The notes below the pieces were generated by a model. The model was given only the letters and a program-made list of their open reading frames with translations, ran no database searches and had not been told where the DNA came from. A stretch of DNA of 64,000 bases from the NCBI GenBank assembly GCA_030272585.1, contig BSYQ01000005.1, positions 1,054,001 to 1,118,000 of the forward strand. The letters run 5' to 3'. Made by a program: the position numbers and the translations under genes. The DNA is from Bryopsis sp. KO-2023. Taxonomy: Eukaryota > Chlorophyta > Ulvophyceae > Bryopsidales > Bryopsidaceae. Below are positions 25,001 to 36,102 of this stretch, piece by piece. How positions within the stretch are numbered: position 1 is the stretch's first letter; every line of letters starts with the position of its first letter.

Positions 25001-26550
25001 CGTCCATTTTCCTCAAATATTGTGTAATGTTTTGCCCAAACAAACCATTTTCCCCTCTGAATAAAAACAAAAACAAAAAAATAATACAGGAAAATTGGGC
25101 TCCTCCTGGTAGCAAACTCAGAATCGATCAAAGGTTTTAAAAAAGGAGAAAAAAAAACTCATTTGCTCATGAAACGCAAAAATCTACCTTGCAGGGCAGT
25201 CCAGCACTGGGTTTTTCACACAGGTTTTCGAAACCAGACAATGGTCGATTCAAATCCAGGTCTTCGATCACATGCCAAATGTCAAACAGCTCCCCCAAGG
25301 CTTTTTTCCCCAGCAAATCGATTTCTTCTTTGCCTTCTTTAGGGAAAATATACAGCTTTTCCTGCAAACCGAACAAACCCCCCAGTAAAAAAACATCGTC
25401 CCAAAAAACAAAACAAAAAACTTATCAACAATAAATTTTCTCATCCGGAAAAAAAAAACTTCCATCAGTTGAACCCTCCCCCCCAAAAAAAAAGAGCAGA
25501 AATGATTGGCTTTAAATGCAGAATTTGGGAAAAAAGTTGAAAAAATAAGAATAAAATAAATTTTTTACCTCCAGGGGTAAAAAGCCGTAGTAGTCTTTCA
25601 CATAAGTGTCGTCCACCGCAGATGGAGCATTTTTGTCGGCGTACAGTTTGGAGGGGTTGATTTCTTCTTCGAATTTCCAGAAAACACCATAGCCGAGAAA
25701 CCCAGCAATCCCCAAGGTCAACAGAATTGTTATGATCGGAAACCTCGCCACCAATCTACCCTCCCATCGGAAAAAGTTGCTTATCCCTGTTTTTTTTTTG
25801 TGGCAAGAAACCACAGTGTGGATTAGCTCCTAAAGCTCAGCGCTGCATTAGCGTTCTGGCCTAGATTCTAAAGTTCTGGCCTAGATTCTAAAAATAGCCC
25901 AGGCAAAAAAACAAAAAAGAAAAACGAAAATGCACATTGAAAAATGCTGGGGTTTTGTTTTTGTTTTGCACAAACAAAACTCGAGTGCACAGTTGGGCAC
26001 CTTTTGAAAAAAAAACAATGAATATTTATGTGTCGGAATTTTAGTTTATGTTGCTTGGTACTGCCCAAAGAAAAAAAAAAAGCAATAACACAACAAAGAA
26101 CCAAAATGGAAGTAAGTGAAAGTTGATGAACCCAATTGGGAAAGCTGAAAAATGGTCCACAACAAGGATCCAAATTTTCAATTCATCCTTTAGTTTTTTG
26201 AACATCATCATGGCTAGGAGAGAAGCCAAAAAATTTTGGATTAGTAACACTCCCAGTTGAACAGAAATCCCGGCCCCTCCCCTTTGGACGATTTTCCCTA
26301 AGCAAACTACTGTGACTGCCAACAGCTGCAATTGTCCGCTCTATCGGAATCGCTCCAGGGCGGGGGGTTTGCCGATTATCGAAACCAAGCGACAAGGTTT
26401 TCGCTGTATTTGTAAAAATCGAATGGCAGCAGGCGTCGTTTCTTTCCGAGAAAAAAAAAGTTAAAAAAACGAAAAGGAAGAAAAACACTCGCCTCTGTCC
26501 ACGACGGTGCTCAAGCTTTTTAACCCCGATCGACATTTCGAAAACACCAT
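19066..26550 (-). CDS. Patched/NPC1-type multipass protein with sterol-sensing domain (RND superfamily)
   Basis: Thirteen exons: 26550-26493, 25786-25569, 25361-25188, 24800-24719, 24209-24004, 23627-23339, 23085-23015, 22590-22336, 21869-21660, 21337-20886, 20645-20179, 19736-19495, 19176-19066. All phases fit; the product has 944 residues. The order is typical of Patched-domain proteins: TM1 (FPIITILLTLGIAGFLGYGV), a large lumenal loop with FDIWHVIEDL and VVSILAAWDF, a first five-TM sterol-sensing-like bundle ending around GLGVDDTFIILGQF (about residue 374), a cytosolic Ser-rich loop (exon 9), TM7 near WWGTTAVLILEGVVLAGAIY, a second lumenal loop, and a second bundle with LAVGVAVDYACHIAH. 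Both halves keep the acidic GxxxD motif used for cation-coupled transport in RND proteins. Likely role is sterol or lipid export or sensing. Intron 1 apparently starts with GC (AG|GCGAGT). Exact subfamily is not resolved. Confidence 0.9.
25853..25892. repeat. Perfect 20-bp tandem duplication
   Basis: GTTCTGGCCTAGATTCTAAA occurs twice head to tail in intron 1 of the Patched-type gene. Confidence 0.9.
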
Positions 26551-27055
26551 GACGGAGCGGCGCTCTGCGTGCAAGGGGTTTTTCCCTTTCCCCTCTTTCT
26601 TCTCTTTCGAATTTCGAGCTGGCGGCCGCCCCTCGCAGCCCCGATTTCACCAAGAAAGAAAGAAAAGGGAAAAAAAAAGAACACCGTCCCTCCTAGAGAC
26701 AGGAGCCGTGGAAATTCGACACCTGTGTATTTATTGTAGATTATCCCAAGAAAGGCACAAGAGAAAACACCATTTGATGGAACTTCATTGATATGACCCC
26801 CATTGAAATGAAATACACCCACAGCAGTTGCTACGATCTTGACGGCGGCGCCGCTTTTTTGTTTTTTGTGTCCACCTACGAATAAGTTCAAATTATGCGC
26901 GGTTTTTTGTGTGTGTGTGTGTGTTTTTTGGTAGACCTCGAAATGTAATCGGACCGGTGAACTCTTTAACTTTTAGTAGGTTTTCTGGCTTTGGGGGGGT
27001 GGGGGTTCCACTTACCGATCGACAGTGGACGATCCTTGATCAATCCTTAATCGTG

Positions 27056-27106
27056 CATCTCGTGGGTTAACCCACGAGATGCCTCGCTGCAACGTTGGAG
27101 CGAGGC
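27056..27106. repeat. Two adjoining 26-bp palindromes
   Basis: 27056-27081 is a perfect loop-free palindrome (half site CATCTCGTGGGTT). It abuts 27081-27106, a second 26-bp palindrome (half site GCCTCGCTGCAAC) with a single mismatched pair. Together they could form two stacked hairpins or a cruciform. No known element ends were recognised. Confidence 0.85.
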
Positions 27107-27320
27107 GTTTTGGTGCACCGAACGTTTCTTTAAGGCGCCGACCAAGGGATGGAATGGTAATATGGCAGAATGATGCTCCGCCCATTTGCTTTTGCAAGAC
27201 CTTCTTCGTGCTTGTGGCGAAGTTGTTTCTTTTCATTCCTGGATTCGATTTTTAGGATGGTCGTGTGTTCGTTGAACTGGAGTTTCGAGAGGTGGCTTGG
27301 ATTATCTTGGGAGGGCGCTA

Positions 27321-27376
27321 GAATTTAAATTCTTTAATTTAAATTCAAAAGCAAATTTGCTTTTGAAAGGGCGCCC
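27321..27376. repeat. AT-rich palindrome cluster
   Basis: It starts with GAATTTAAATTC (12-bp palindrome, 27321-27332) and a near-copy, then a perfect 24-bp palindrome at 27344-27367 (half site TTCAAAAGCAAA), then GGGCGCCC at 27369. Similar GGGCGC sequence sits just upstream of the cluster at about 27312. Confidence 0.8.
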
Positions 27377-28112
27377 CTCACGATTGTAGCGGCTCAATCT
27401 ACTAAGGGTGAAGGGTACAGTACACGAAAATCCATCAGATAACCAGTTGCTTATCTGAACGAACAGGGATGCTGGGATGGTGGAGTGGCGAGGTGCATAC
27501 GTAGAAAAGAGTGCGAGGCATTTTTGGGTGATTTTCTGTGACTTTATTGAATTCTCTTCCCTGTCGCAGTCTTTCTTCGGCATTTTAGATGTTGATAGGG
27601 AAAACAAAGCAAGAGACTTTTTTTTGTTGCTGCAATCTCATGGAATTGAGGGGCCTAAAAAGAGGCAAAAAAAATAATCTATTTACTTGTGAGAATGCAA
27701 AAATGAATTGAACCTGCACCATATTAATGCGGAAAATTTTTCATCTACGAAAGGACATCCTATCGCACTTGTTGATTTTACCTGACCTGGAATCCAATAC
27801 TTAGATTTCCTCCCTGTGTCAAAAACAGATATGGAAATTCCTTCCCTTGGATACTGTTGTGTGAAAATGTAATAGGCTTGTTCCTCCCCCCAGTGCAATT
27901 TTCCAATTACTTTCCCTCACTGGAGGATGCGGCGGCGTTGGGTAGCTCTACCAACGAAACGAAAACCACCGAAAGAGGTAGAACACCACCACTTCTCTCA
28001 CTCTTGTGAGAAGTCGACGTCGCCTCAGATGGCCATCGTGCGTTTTTTGGGGTGAGGGGGGGTTTTTTTTGGGATTGTCATCCAGTCCAGCAGGGGGACT
28101 GGCTCAAAGGCA

Positions 28113-29880
28113 ATGTTTTTCAGGTTTTTGATCGCTTTCTTGCCGTGTGCACTGGCGGTCGGGAGAGATACTATCCATAGCGGCGGAGGTGGGGTTCGAA
28201 AAGGATTCGATCGCACCAAGAAGGACTGCTTGAGCAACAAAGATGCGCGTTTTTCCGATTGTCGTTTCATCTGCACAAGGGCTGCGCTGATAAGAATCGA
28301 CGATAGTGTGGATGTGATAACTTGTCCACACCCAATTACTATCAGTAACTTCCCTTGAGCGATTTTATGGAGGCTCAAACAGGGGTGGGAATGTGAAAAA
28401 CCAAGCTTGGTTTTTCTAAACAGCAAAAGCTTTTATTTTCAGGGTCTTTGAGAGCTTTTAATGATTTTGATGGAGATGAAAGGCAGCTTCTACAAATGGG
28501 TTTCTTTGAGGTGAGAATTCCATGCCAGAGAAAAGTCATGTAGAAACATGGTCCTTGCAGAAAAACTTGAAAGCCGCCAGCAATATAGTTGCAATTTGCA
28601 GTTTTTCTGTTTGTTTGTCTAATGCTGGGCTCTTTCTTTTTTTTCAGGGAACAATAGTGGATGCCAATCGATTTCCGTACGTGGTTTCCATCAGACAACC
28701 CAACGGGACACATCTGTGCTCAGGATCCCTGATTTTGAAAGACTGGGTTCTCACTGCAGCCAGGTGCTGGGCAGTTATATTCGACCACTACCCTCTGGTG
28801 TACATAGGGGTTCAAAATGCAGGAGTTGAATCTTTCAGACAAGAGGTGAGTTCATCAACTTCGGTGCTATTTTTTCCGAATCGATAAGGTTTTGGATTGT
28901 TGGATCGCTTCACATCAAACCAAACTGTAAACAAAAAGGAAAGAATTACCCCTACCCCCCATCTTTCCTAACCGAAAACGATTCTATTTTTGTTGGATGC
29001 TCATAGGTCAGACTGGCGACGAAGATGATTCCCGAAATTGGCTCCTCCCCCCAACTCCACATCACCCCTCTGGGGCTGATTCATCTCAATGCCAGCGCGG
29101 ATGTTCCGCTCCCCAGACTGTCACCCAAATCAGCAAACCCCAGCGAGAAACTGGAGCTCCTCGGTTTTGGGAATCTCAACCAGGAAGATGGAAATTTGTT
29201 TGCGGAGATGCGGGTGGAAACACATGTGGTGCAAGGCAAAGATTTCTGTGAAAAACAATGGGGTCCATCCAAGCTGGGGAAAACCAGGTTTTGCAGCTCG
29301 AGTGGGTGTGGACTGAGGTCGTGCATCGGTAAGATCCAGAAAATGAGAAAAAGGTGCTTTATGGGGCAAAAATTGCCCCACAAAGCACCTTTTTTTAAAA
29401 AAGAAAACCAGTGTGTGTGGAATGTATATAGTTCTTTTGATTTTGTATATATATCGCGCCAGGGGTCATTTTTTTTTATTTCTGTTGTTTTTTGGGGGGA
29501 GGGGTTTAAATTAAAAAAAACTGATTGTTACGACTTTTTGGGGGTATACATACGCCAACGAATCTTTGGGAAGAAAGCATCTTTTGGGGGGGCTGGGCTG
29601 CGCCTATGGTTGTGAAACATAATTTTCGATCGTTAACATGTTGTTAACATGTTATGGGTCTTGAGGTTTTTCTTCTTCCTTTTTTTTTCAAGAAATTTGT
29701 TTAGTTTGGATATTCTGGATATTTGTCTACGTTATATTCATCTTTTTTCTGGGGTCCTGGGGGAATGGTCCCCAATGCTGTTTTGTAAATTTCGAGTTGG
29801 TAGTTATGTTTGGGTTTAAAAAGATTGGACGCCGCAGTGTTGGTGTAATGTACTGGTGTCGTGCCAGTATATCATCATGA
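28113..29880 (+). CDS. Secreted trypsin-fold protein lacking the catalytic triad (serine protease homologue)
   Basis: Exons 28113-28344, 28443-28510, 28648-28845 and 29007-29328 join in phase; a fifth, 29693-29880, is in frame after a strong pyrimidine tract but less certain. The signal peptide is MFFRFLIAFLPCALAV. The S1-family N-terminus is seen as TIVDANRFPYVVSI and LCSGSLILKDWVLTAARC. In active enzymes the latter reads TAAHC, so the catalytic His is replaced by Arg. The segment that should carry the catalytic Asp (usually DIALL) reads ITPLGLIHLN. The end of exon 4 has degenerate cysteines (CGLRSC) and no GDSGGP; exon 5 reads GSWGNGPQ, then a trypsin-like ELVVMFGF and RRSVGVMY. It is therefore a binding or inhibitor-like pseudoprotease, or a decaying gene. 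Full length would be 335 residues. Confidence 0.65.
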
Positions 29881-29983
29881 TCTATGCATGCTCATTGAGC
29901 TTGAGCTTATCGGGAGGTAAGCTATTATTGTGTGTAATCATGATTTGATTATCTGGAGGTTGAACTTGCGGTGAGGCGGCGCT

Positions 29984-29984
<1 letters not shown>

Positions 29985-30016
<32 letters not shown>
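29985..30016 (+). repeat. (TCAA)n microsatellite, possible retroposon tail
   Basis: Eight near-perfect TCAA units, followed by GATTACA. Similar TCAA runs followed by GATTACA or ATTACA occur near 45123-45147, and in the opposite sense near 59490-59580, suggesting a dispersed family whose end is this repeat. Confidence 0.6.
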
Positions 30017-30513
30017 GATTACATGAGCAGGATCCCACTGGCAATGCGTTCTCGGTTCGACACAACACGAAAGAAGGCTCAAGCAGATGGTTTGAAAGCC
30101 TCAAAGAAAATCAAAGAGATGATGCCGGATTTCTTTCAACTGGAGTGAAGCCCCAAATATTTGATCCAACTCTTGCAGAACCCTGAAGCTCCAATGATAC
30201 GCAGAGACCCAGAAACGGACTGCCACACTCACCTCTCGAACAGTAACCTGAATCGCACCCTCCTCAATACCAGAATCCAACACCCACCGGACACAGCATG
30301 GTCGAAGCTTCGCAGCCTTATTTCAACCCCCCACTGCCCACTGTTCCCCACACCCAAGCATTCGCCAAATTTTAATATCAGAATCCAGCCAACTCCCCAC
30401 TCTTCAAACGCCGAGCCCTTCAGTGTCCAATGACATACTTTCACCAGTAAAACTGACAGGCTTCTGCGGTGTTGCAATCAACCTGTGCGGGGTTCTTATG
30501 TGAGCCTCTTGGG

Positions 30514-30748
30514 CATAGGCGCGCCTAGTTGCGCGCAACCAGGATTTCGGGGGAGGGGGGGCCGAAATATTTTTTGGGGGGCCACTTTTAATTTTTGTAC
30601 CGTGCAGTAGAAAATCTGCTGAACATGATTTTTTTTTCTTTTCTTGGTAGCTTTCTTGGGGAGGGGGCAGAAAATTTTTTTTTTGGGGGGGGGCAGAAAT
30701 TTTTTTAAGGGGGTCAAGCCCCCCAGGCCCCCCCCGGTTGCGCCTATG
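30514..30748. mobile_element. hAT-like MITE with 8-bp target-site duplication
   Basis: A 235-bp element begins CATAGGCGC and ends GCGCCTATG. It is flanked on both sides by the perfect 8-bp direct repeat CTCTTGGG (30506-30513 and 30749-30756), the duplication length of hAT transposases. The interior has mirrored G-rich and C-rich ends (GGGGGAGGGGGGGCC on the left, GGCCCCCCCCGG on the right) and no coding capacity, so it depended on a transposase elsewhere. Confidence 0.8.
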
Positions 30749-32340
30749 CTCTTGGGTTGGCAAGACAGGGACTGGGAAAACCTCGCACATAGTTGACCAA
30801 AGACTATAACTACATAAAAAGTTGCAATAACTATGTCCAGTGTTAATAGCTGTCTGTGCGAGTCGCAAAAAAACAACGGACAGAGCAGGATTTCCTAGTG
30901 AAATATATATATTTCTTATTTTGCCTCCATTATTTATATAATATGGAGGCATGATCCATACGCCCATGGTTGCTTATATGCAGATCACTCCAGGCGATCG
31001 AGGGATCATTGAAACAGGAGACAATCGGTCGAATCCTTCCAGAATTCCAATCAGCCAACCAGAGGCTTTACAAAATCAGCGGAGTGCGGAGTTTCTTTTC
31101 TGGGACCACCTCCTCAGTCCCTGACACGACTTTCTCAACTTGAAAAAGAAAGAAATTTCCTTCATTTAAGAGAAGAAACTGGTGCATGCAAATGGACCGA
31201 TGCTCTGAATGACCGCCACCATTTCCACGCTCCAATCAGGAATCAGTTTACAAAACAAACAAACAAACATCATTTACACTTGAGTAGGCCGCTGTGGCCG
31301 TACACCTGGGGCGTGTTTCAAGAAATTAATGTTTGTTTGTTTTGTTTCAAGTCTCAATCAATGAGCCATTCATGCGCACCGTTATCCTCGAACCCATCCT
31401 CTCACTTGCCACATCACCCACTACTCTCCAATCAACCGCCCACAGATTCAAACTGCATACCTCTGGAACTAACACACTCCATTTAGTTTGCAGTTCCGAA
31501 GGTGTCTTGCTGCTTCACGGGCTGACATGGCCATTTCTGTTCACACACCGAATCCGTGTGAGGGTGTGCCATCTCAGCTGTTTGGGGTTGTTGACGTCAG
31601 CGTTCCATGCCAGACTCGCAGTGCTGGTCAGTCACGGTGGTGTGGCATTTATCTCTCAGGAACACTGCTTAGTACTGTTTGTTTGTTTGTTTGAAGAAAC
31701 GACAGTTTGACGAGATTTCGAATGTGATATTCTGTTGTATGCATAAGCGTCGAAACGTTGCCGTTCTTGATGATTCTTGTGCGAAAGCGTCACACCACCA
31801 CCGTAGATTGTGATCCCATCATCACTAATAGCGCTGGTCAAGGAGCGGCATAGTGAGCATAACAGATTTATGGACTTCTGCGCATGTCGATTGATTGATA
31901 ACAAACCCCTGGTTGCAACCTCACCCAGCAAGAGGGCATCGTTACGACCTATTCATTCACAAACACTGGTAAAAAATTCTCTTTGAAGTGAAAGTGGGGA
32001 GCGCTCCAATAAACCAAACCCTTGCGAACGATGCATCAATGCATTACTCTCGAGACAACGACGAAAGCCGACGCCCACCTCGCCAGTGCCGCCGGTTAAC
32101 GAGATTAGTGCAAAGGACAACGAAAAGAATCCTAATGCCTTCAGAGTAGCATCGTTGTGACGTCATTCGGTTGAATGGCGTCGCAGCCACTCAACATGCA
32201 TTCGAACTGTTCTTGCTTGGGGTGAGCGTGCAAATACTGTCATTGCTGGCTCTTTGACTGTCGCTCTCTTCAAATTTTTTACGACCAGCGGCACAAAACC
32301 CCCCAAAAAAGTTTCGAAGACTATCTGGAGCGTCGGAGTT

Positions 32341-34852
32341 ATGACTGGGGAGGCGATCGAAAGGTGGTTAAACAAACGCACACGTTCTGCCCTCGGCGGT
32401 AGCTCTGGACGTTTTGAGTGGGTGTCGAACTCCAGCAGGTTTTTGAAGAGATCTAAGACTCCAGAGTTTTGACGCTGCTTTTTCTGCGTTCCATTATAGG
32501 TTTCCGGCGCCGTGTTGCGCTTTTTTTGGCGGAACGCGGTTCTTTCCTTGGCGTGTCACCCTTCGGTATAGATTGGCGGAAAAAGGTGCCGATGACGTCT
32601 CAATCAGATTCGTCGACAGCACCAGTGGCGCAACGTCACCTGCAATTTGGATAGAGTCTTTGAAAGACGGCACGCAAAATGGGAGGGACTACCGCAAAAG
32701 TGTTTACGTGCAGTTCCCACGAGATATAAACGATCCAGAAACTGCCATCTTGACTGAGACTGGGAACGTTGCTTTCTCGCTCTATGTCGTGTCCGTTAAG
32801 ATCAGCGCGCCGTTCAGAAGGATCAGGATCCCGTGTTTCTCGTGGCTGACAAAATCTCAAGGCGAGCGCATTTTTCTCGGAGGGGTGCCTGTTCTGCCGA
32901 AGGACGTGCCCAAACCGATATACGACTTGCAAAACGCCGAACTGGATGTGATAAGAACTCGAGACGGCAAAACTCGAACCGGAAACGAAAGGATATTTGA
33001 TTACGACGTGTACAACGATTTTGGGCTGCCAGAAGGACCCTTGAAGAGAATCGTACTGGGGGGCAGCAAGGAAAATCCCTTCCCTCGGCGCCTGAGAACT
33101 GGTCGTCCACTGGGCTCTGATGGAGAAACGGAAACCAGAACTGAAGCGCTCTTTTGGGTGCCAGAGGACGACGCGTTCGCTCCAGAAAAACTCGCAGGTT
33201 TTTTCAAGCGACAAATGGAGAACGCAAACAGGGGCGCCGCAGCTGTTCAGCACTACGGAGGGCCAATGGCACCATTCACAGATATCAACAGTGTGAATGA
33301 AATGTACTTGCCTGCCCCGTCCGGTCCAGGATTCCCTTTGCCAGCGGTATACGAGAACCGGCCCGACGCCTGGAAGACTGACAAGGAGTTCGGCAGACAA
33401 CGAGTCGCTGGCATGCATCCCTGCGTGATCGAGGCGATCGATGCAATTCCCAAAGGCTCAGCAATCACGGACTTGCACGTGACCGGGAATGTGTTGGAGG
33501 GAGGCACTCTCAACGATCGACTGAAACAGGGGCGAATGTTCATTGTGGATTACTCCATAATTCTGCCATGTGTCGACCGGATCAATGCTCAGCCGGGGGC
33601 ACCCCGATTTCTGTATGCCTCCCGATGCTTGCTGTATGCCAAGGACGATGGAGGCCTGGTGCCAGTTGCCATCGAGCTCATGCTGCCCTCCGACTCGGGG
33701 GCAACCAGTGAGGTTTACACCCCAAAGAATTCCCTGACGGAATGGACTTGCGCGAAAGCACACTTCGCCTCCCTGGATTTCGGGGTGCATGCATTACATA
33801 GCCATTACCTTAGATCTCATGTATGCACGGAGCCTTATTTGATTGCCACCCGGAGGCACATCAGTTCTTCCCATCCATTGTATCGGTTGCTCCTGCCCCA
33901 TTTCAAAGACACCCTGACCATAAACACTAGGGGGAGGCATGTTCTGGTCAACGCTGATGGCATCATCGAAAGGGTAACTACAGTTGGAGCCCACATACAC
34001 GATGTCCTGGCTATTCTTTACAGCAAACTCTGGAGGTTCAAGACGGAGGGCCTGCCAGCGGATCTGATCAAGAGGAAAATGGCCACACCAAGGAAAGGAG
34101 GAAACTGGCAAGCGGGGGATGTGGACTTGGTTTTGAAGGATTACCCCTATGCAGAGGATGGTCTGATGGTTTGGAGGGCGCTGTACGATTGGGTGTCCAA
34201 CTACTTGGCCTTGTATTATAAGAGCACCTCAGATGTGGCCGGCGACAGTCAACTGCAAGCTTGGTGGGAGGAAATCAAAACTGAAGGCCACCCCGACCTG
34301 GTGGCTTTCGGGATCGCTGAAGAGGCGGAGGTCTGGCCGGAACTGAGGAATGCAGCGGACCTGACCTACATTCTCGTTACGATCATGTGGGTGGCATCGG
34401 GCCACCATGCCGCCATGAATTTCAGTCAGTACGACTATGCCGGCTACATACCTAACCTCCCCACCTACATCGCCAACCCAATGCCCAAACCGGAGTCCAT
34501 CAAGACGGACCCCGATGTGCTGGATGAGCAAGCTTTCCTCAACGTCATTTCGCCACTGCTACAAGCAGCTGGAGCGCAGTCCCTGACGAACAGCTTGTCA
34601 ACCCATGGGGAGGGGGAGGAGTTTCTGGGGGATGAAATACCCCATTGGTTGGTCGACAAGAAGGCTAAGAGAGCGCTGAGGGGTTTCCAGCGGGACATCC
34701 GAGGTATTGAGAGGACGATTGAGAAGTTGAACAAGGATGAGTCGAATACAGCAAGGTTTTTCCCTTACACTCTCTTGATCCCGAATTTGGAGAAAGCGGA
34801 CGGGCTCCCCAGTACCGCTTCAAGAGGTATTCCCAACAGCACTTGCATATAA
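32341..34852 (+). CDS. Lipoxygenase, plant-type (non-heme iron dioxygenase)
   Basis: Lipoxygenases insert O2 into 1,4-pentadiene units of polyunsaturated fatty acids, starting oxylipin synthesis. The catalytic body is one exon from 32500 (acceptor TTATAG) to the stop. A short first exon, 32341-32438, starting MTGEAIERWLNKRTR and donating AG|G is in phase and gives 816 residues; this 5' end is less certain. An N-terminal PLAT-like region (VYVQFPRDI, FRRIRIPCFSWL) precedes the catalytic domain. All five iron ligands of the soybean enzyme have counterparts: His468 and His473 (SHYLRSH), His669 and Asn673 (HHAAMN) and the C-terminal Ile816 (IPNSTCI). EPYLIATRRHISSSHPLYRL and QYDYAGYIPNLPT are further plant-type marks. 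No transit peptide is obvious. Near absence of introns contrasts with its neighbours and could reflect retroposition or transfer. Confidence 0.93.
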
Positions 34853-36102
34853 GATCGATGAGGTGTCAGACATGGGGGTGTGCAAGGAAAGAAAACGAAA
34901 AGAAGGATCTGTTGAGGGGGATTTTGGCAGTTTGATTAGCGGAGATTGGTTAAAAAGCATTGCAAGAAACTCATACTAGTCGACCCAACGAATGGCAGAA
35001 AGAAAAGGCAAAACGCTGGCCAAGGAAAAAAAATTAAAAGAAGGGAAGCTAAGAAAGAAAAAAAGCAGTCCTGGTGAATGTTTGTGAAGATCAAGTTTTC
35101 TTGTTGGTCGTAGAAAGGGAAGAAAACAATTTTGTGGAGGCTTCCCGTTTTTTTGAGTATTTTTTTTTTTTTTTTTTGGGGGGGGGAGGTGTTTTGATAA
35201 TTTTTGAGGAAAGTAATTGGCCATTTTGTTCTTGTATTGAGAAGTACGTTGTAAAGCTTTTTCCCTTTTTTAAATTTTGCAGTTGATATTTTGGGGGGCA
35301 ACCAGGGAATCTGACAGATTTTAGGATTTTCTTGAAGTCCTGATCTGCATATTCAGACAAATGGAAAAAAAAAACCTGTTTTAGTGGAGTGAAATTCCTT
35401 CTTCACTTTCTAACGAGGGGGCAATTTTTAACGTTGTTTATCTCTTTGCTTTTTATTTCCCTTTTTCATGCGAGGGGTGGATTTGTGAAGCTTGTGCAAA
35501 AACAAAACTGTTATGATTTTTTTTTCTATTTAACAGCTATTCTCAAAATGAAAAAATTTCGTACAATTTGGTGGTTGGCAATTTTTGTTACTGAATAATG
35601 TGGCCAAGAAACCGTCAAAAACCACCAAAAAACTGATTTCCCAGCTCCTCTGATAGATTATACAATTCGATAGGCCACCACAGGTGATGTAAAGAAACAT
35701 TACGTTATCTTAAAAACTAAAACAGAAAAGACTATAGAAAACAACCAAAGAAGCAGAAAACCAGCTTCATCCAGAATCAAGTGCAGCACCCTGTCCCAAA
35801 GAAAGAATGAACCCCCACCTCCAACTTCCAATCGGCATCAAACTTAACCACATAGTATACAAAAAAGACTACAATGAAATATTCGTTTGAAAGATCTGTT
35901 TGCTGTTTTCTTGCAGCCCATGGATGTGGGAAAACAGAAGAAAAAATCGAAAAGGAAACCGCCCCCTCTTTTTCTCAAAACTATGTCAAGAAACCACCCC
36001 CATCTATCTTGATGTCGATTGACCTGCACTCTGTCAATCCACATCTTTTCAGCAGAATCTGACATGGCTGTTCAATTTCACCGGCCGGCAAGGCAAAAGT
36101 TT
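34853..36102. other. Spacer, no gene seen
   Basis: The convergent 3' flanks of lipoxygenase and the small secreted gene. AT-rich with a T17-G9 junction at about 35161-35186. Short frames here are low complexity. Confidence 0.4.

Larger units (their letters stand above)
26551..28112. other. Spacer with palindromes; promoters of the Patched-type and protease-like genes
   Basis: No gene is supported. Low-confidence minus-strand frames at 27012-27236 and 27302-27607 lack any family signal. Two clusters of perfect or near-perfect palindromes occur (27056-27106 and 27321-27376). A hairpin CTTCTCTCACTCTTGTGAGAAG lies at about 27991-28013 (partly listed), and a short upstream ORF begins at 28028 (ATGGCCATC). 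Confidence 0.4.
29881..32340. other. Repeat-rich spacer upstream of lipoxygenase
   Basis: No supported gene. It contains the (TCAA)n tract at 29985-30016, a small ATG frame at 30023-30148 (MSRIPLAMRSRFDTTRKKA) of unknown meaning, the hAT-like MITE at 30514-30748, a hairpin GCCTCCATTATTTATATAAT near 30921 closed by ATATGGAGGC, and several (GTTT)n/(AAAC)n stubs at about 31255, 31330 and 31677 that resemble retroposon tails. Confidence 0.4.

Noticed and set aside
24925..25131. Possible extra exon in the Patched-type gene after TTTATTCAG
   Set aside because: The exons on both sides join in phase without it and match the family order (LPCK to VVSILAAWDF); it also lacks a good donor.
32636..33418. 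260-codon minus-strand frame antisense to lipoxygenase
   Set aside because: Mirror of a GC-balanced coding exon; no splice or start support and no domain.
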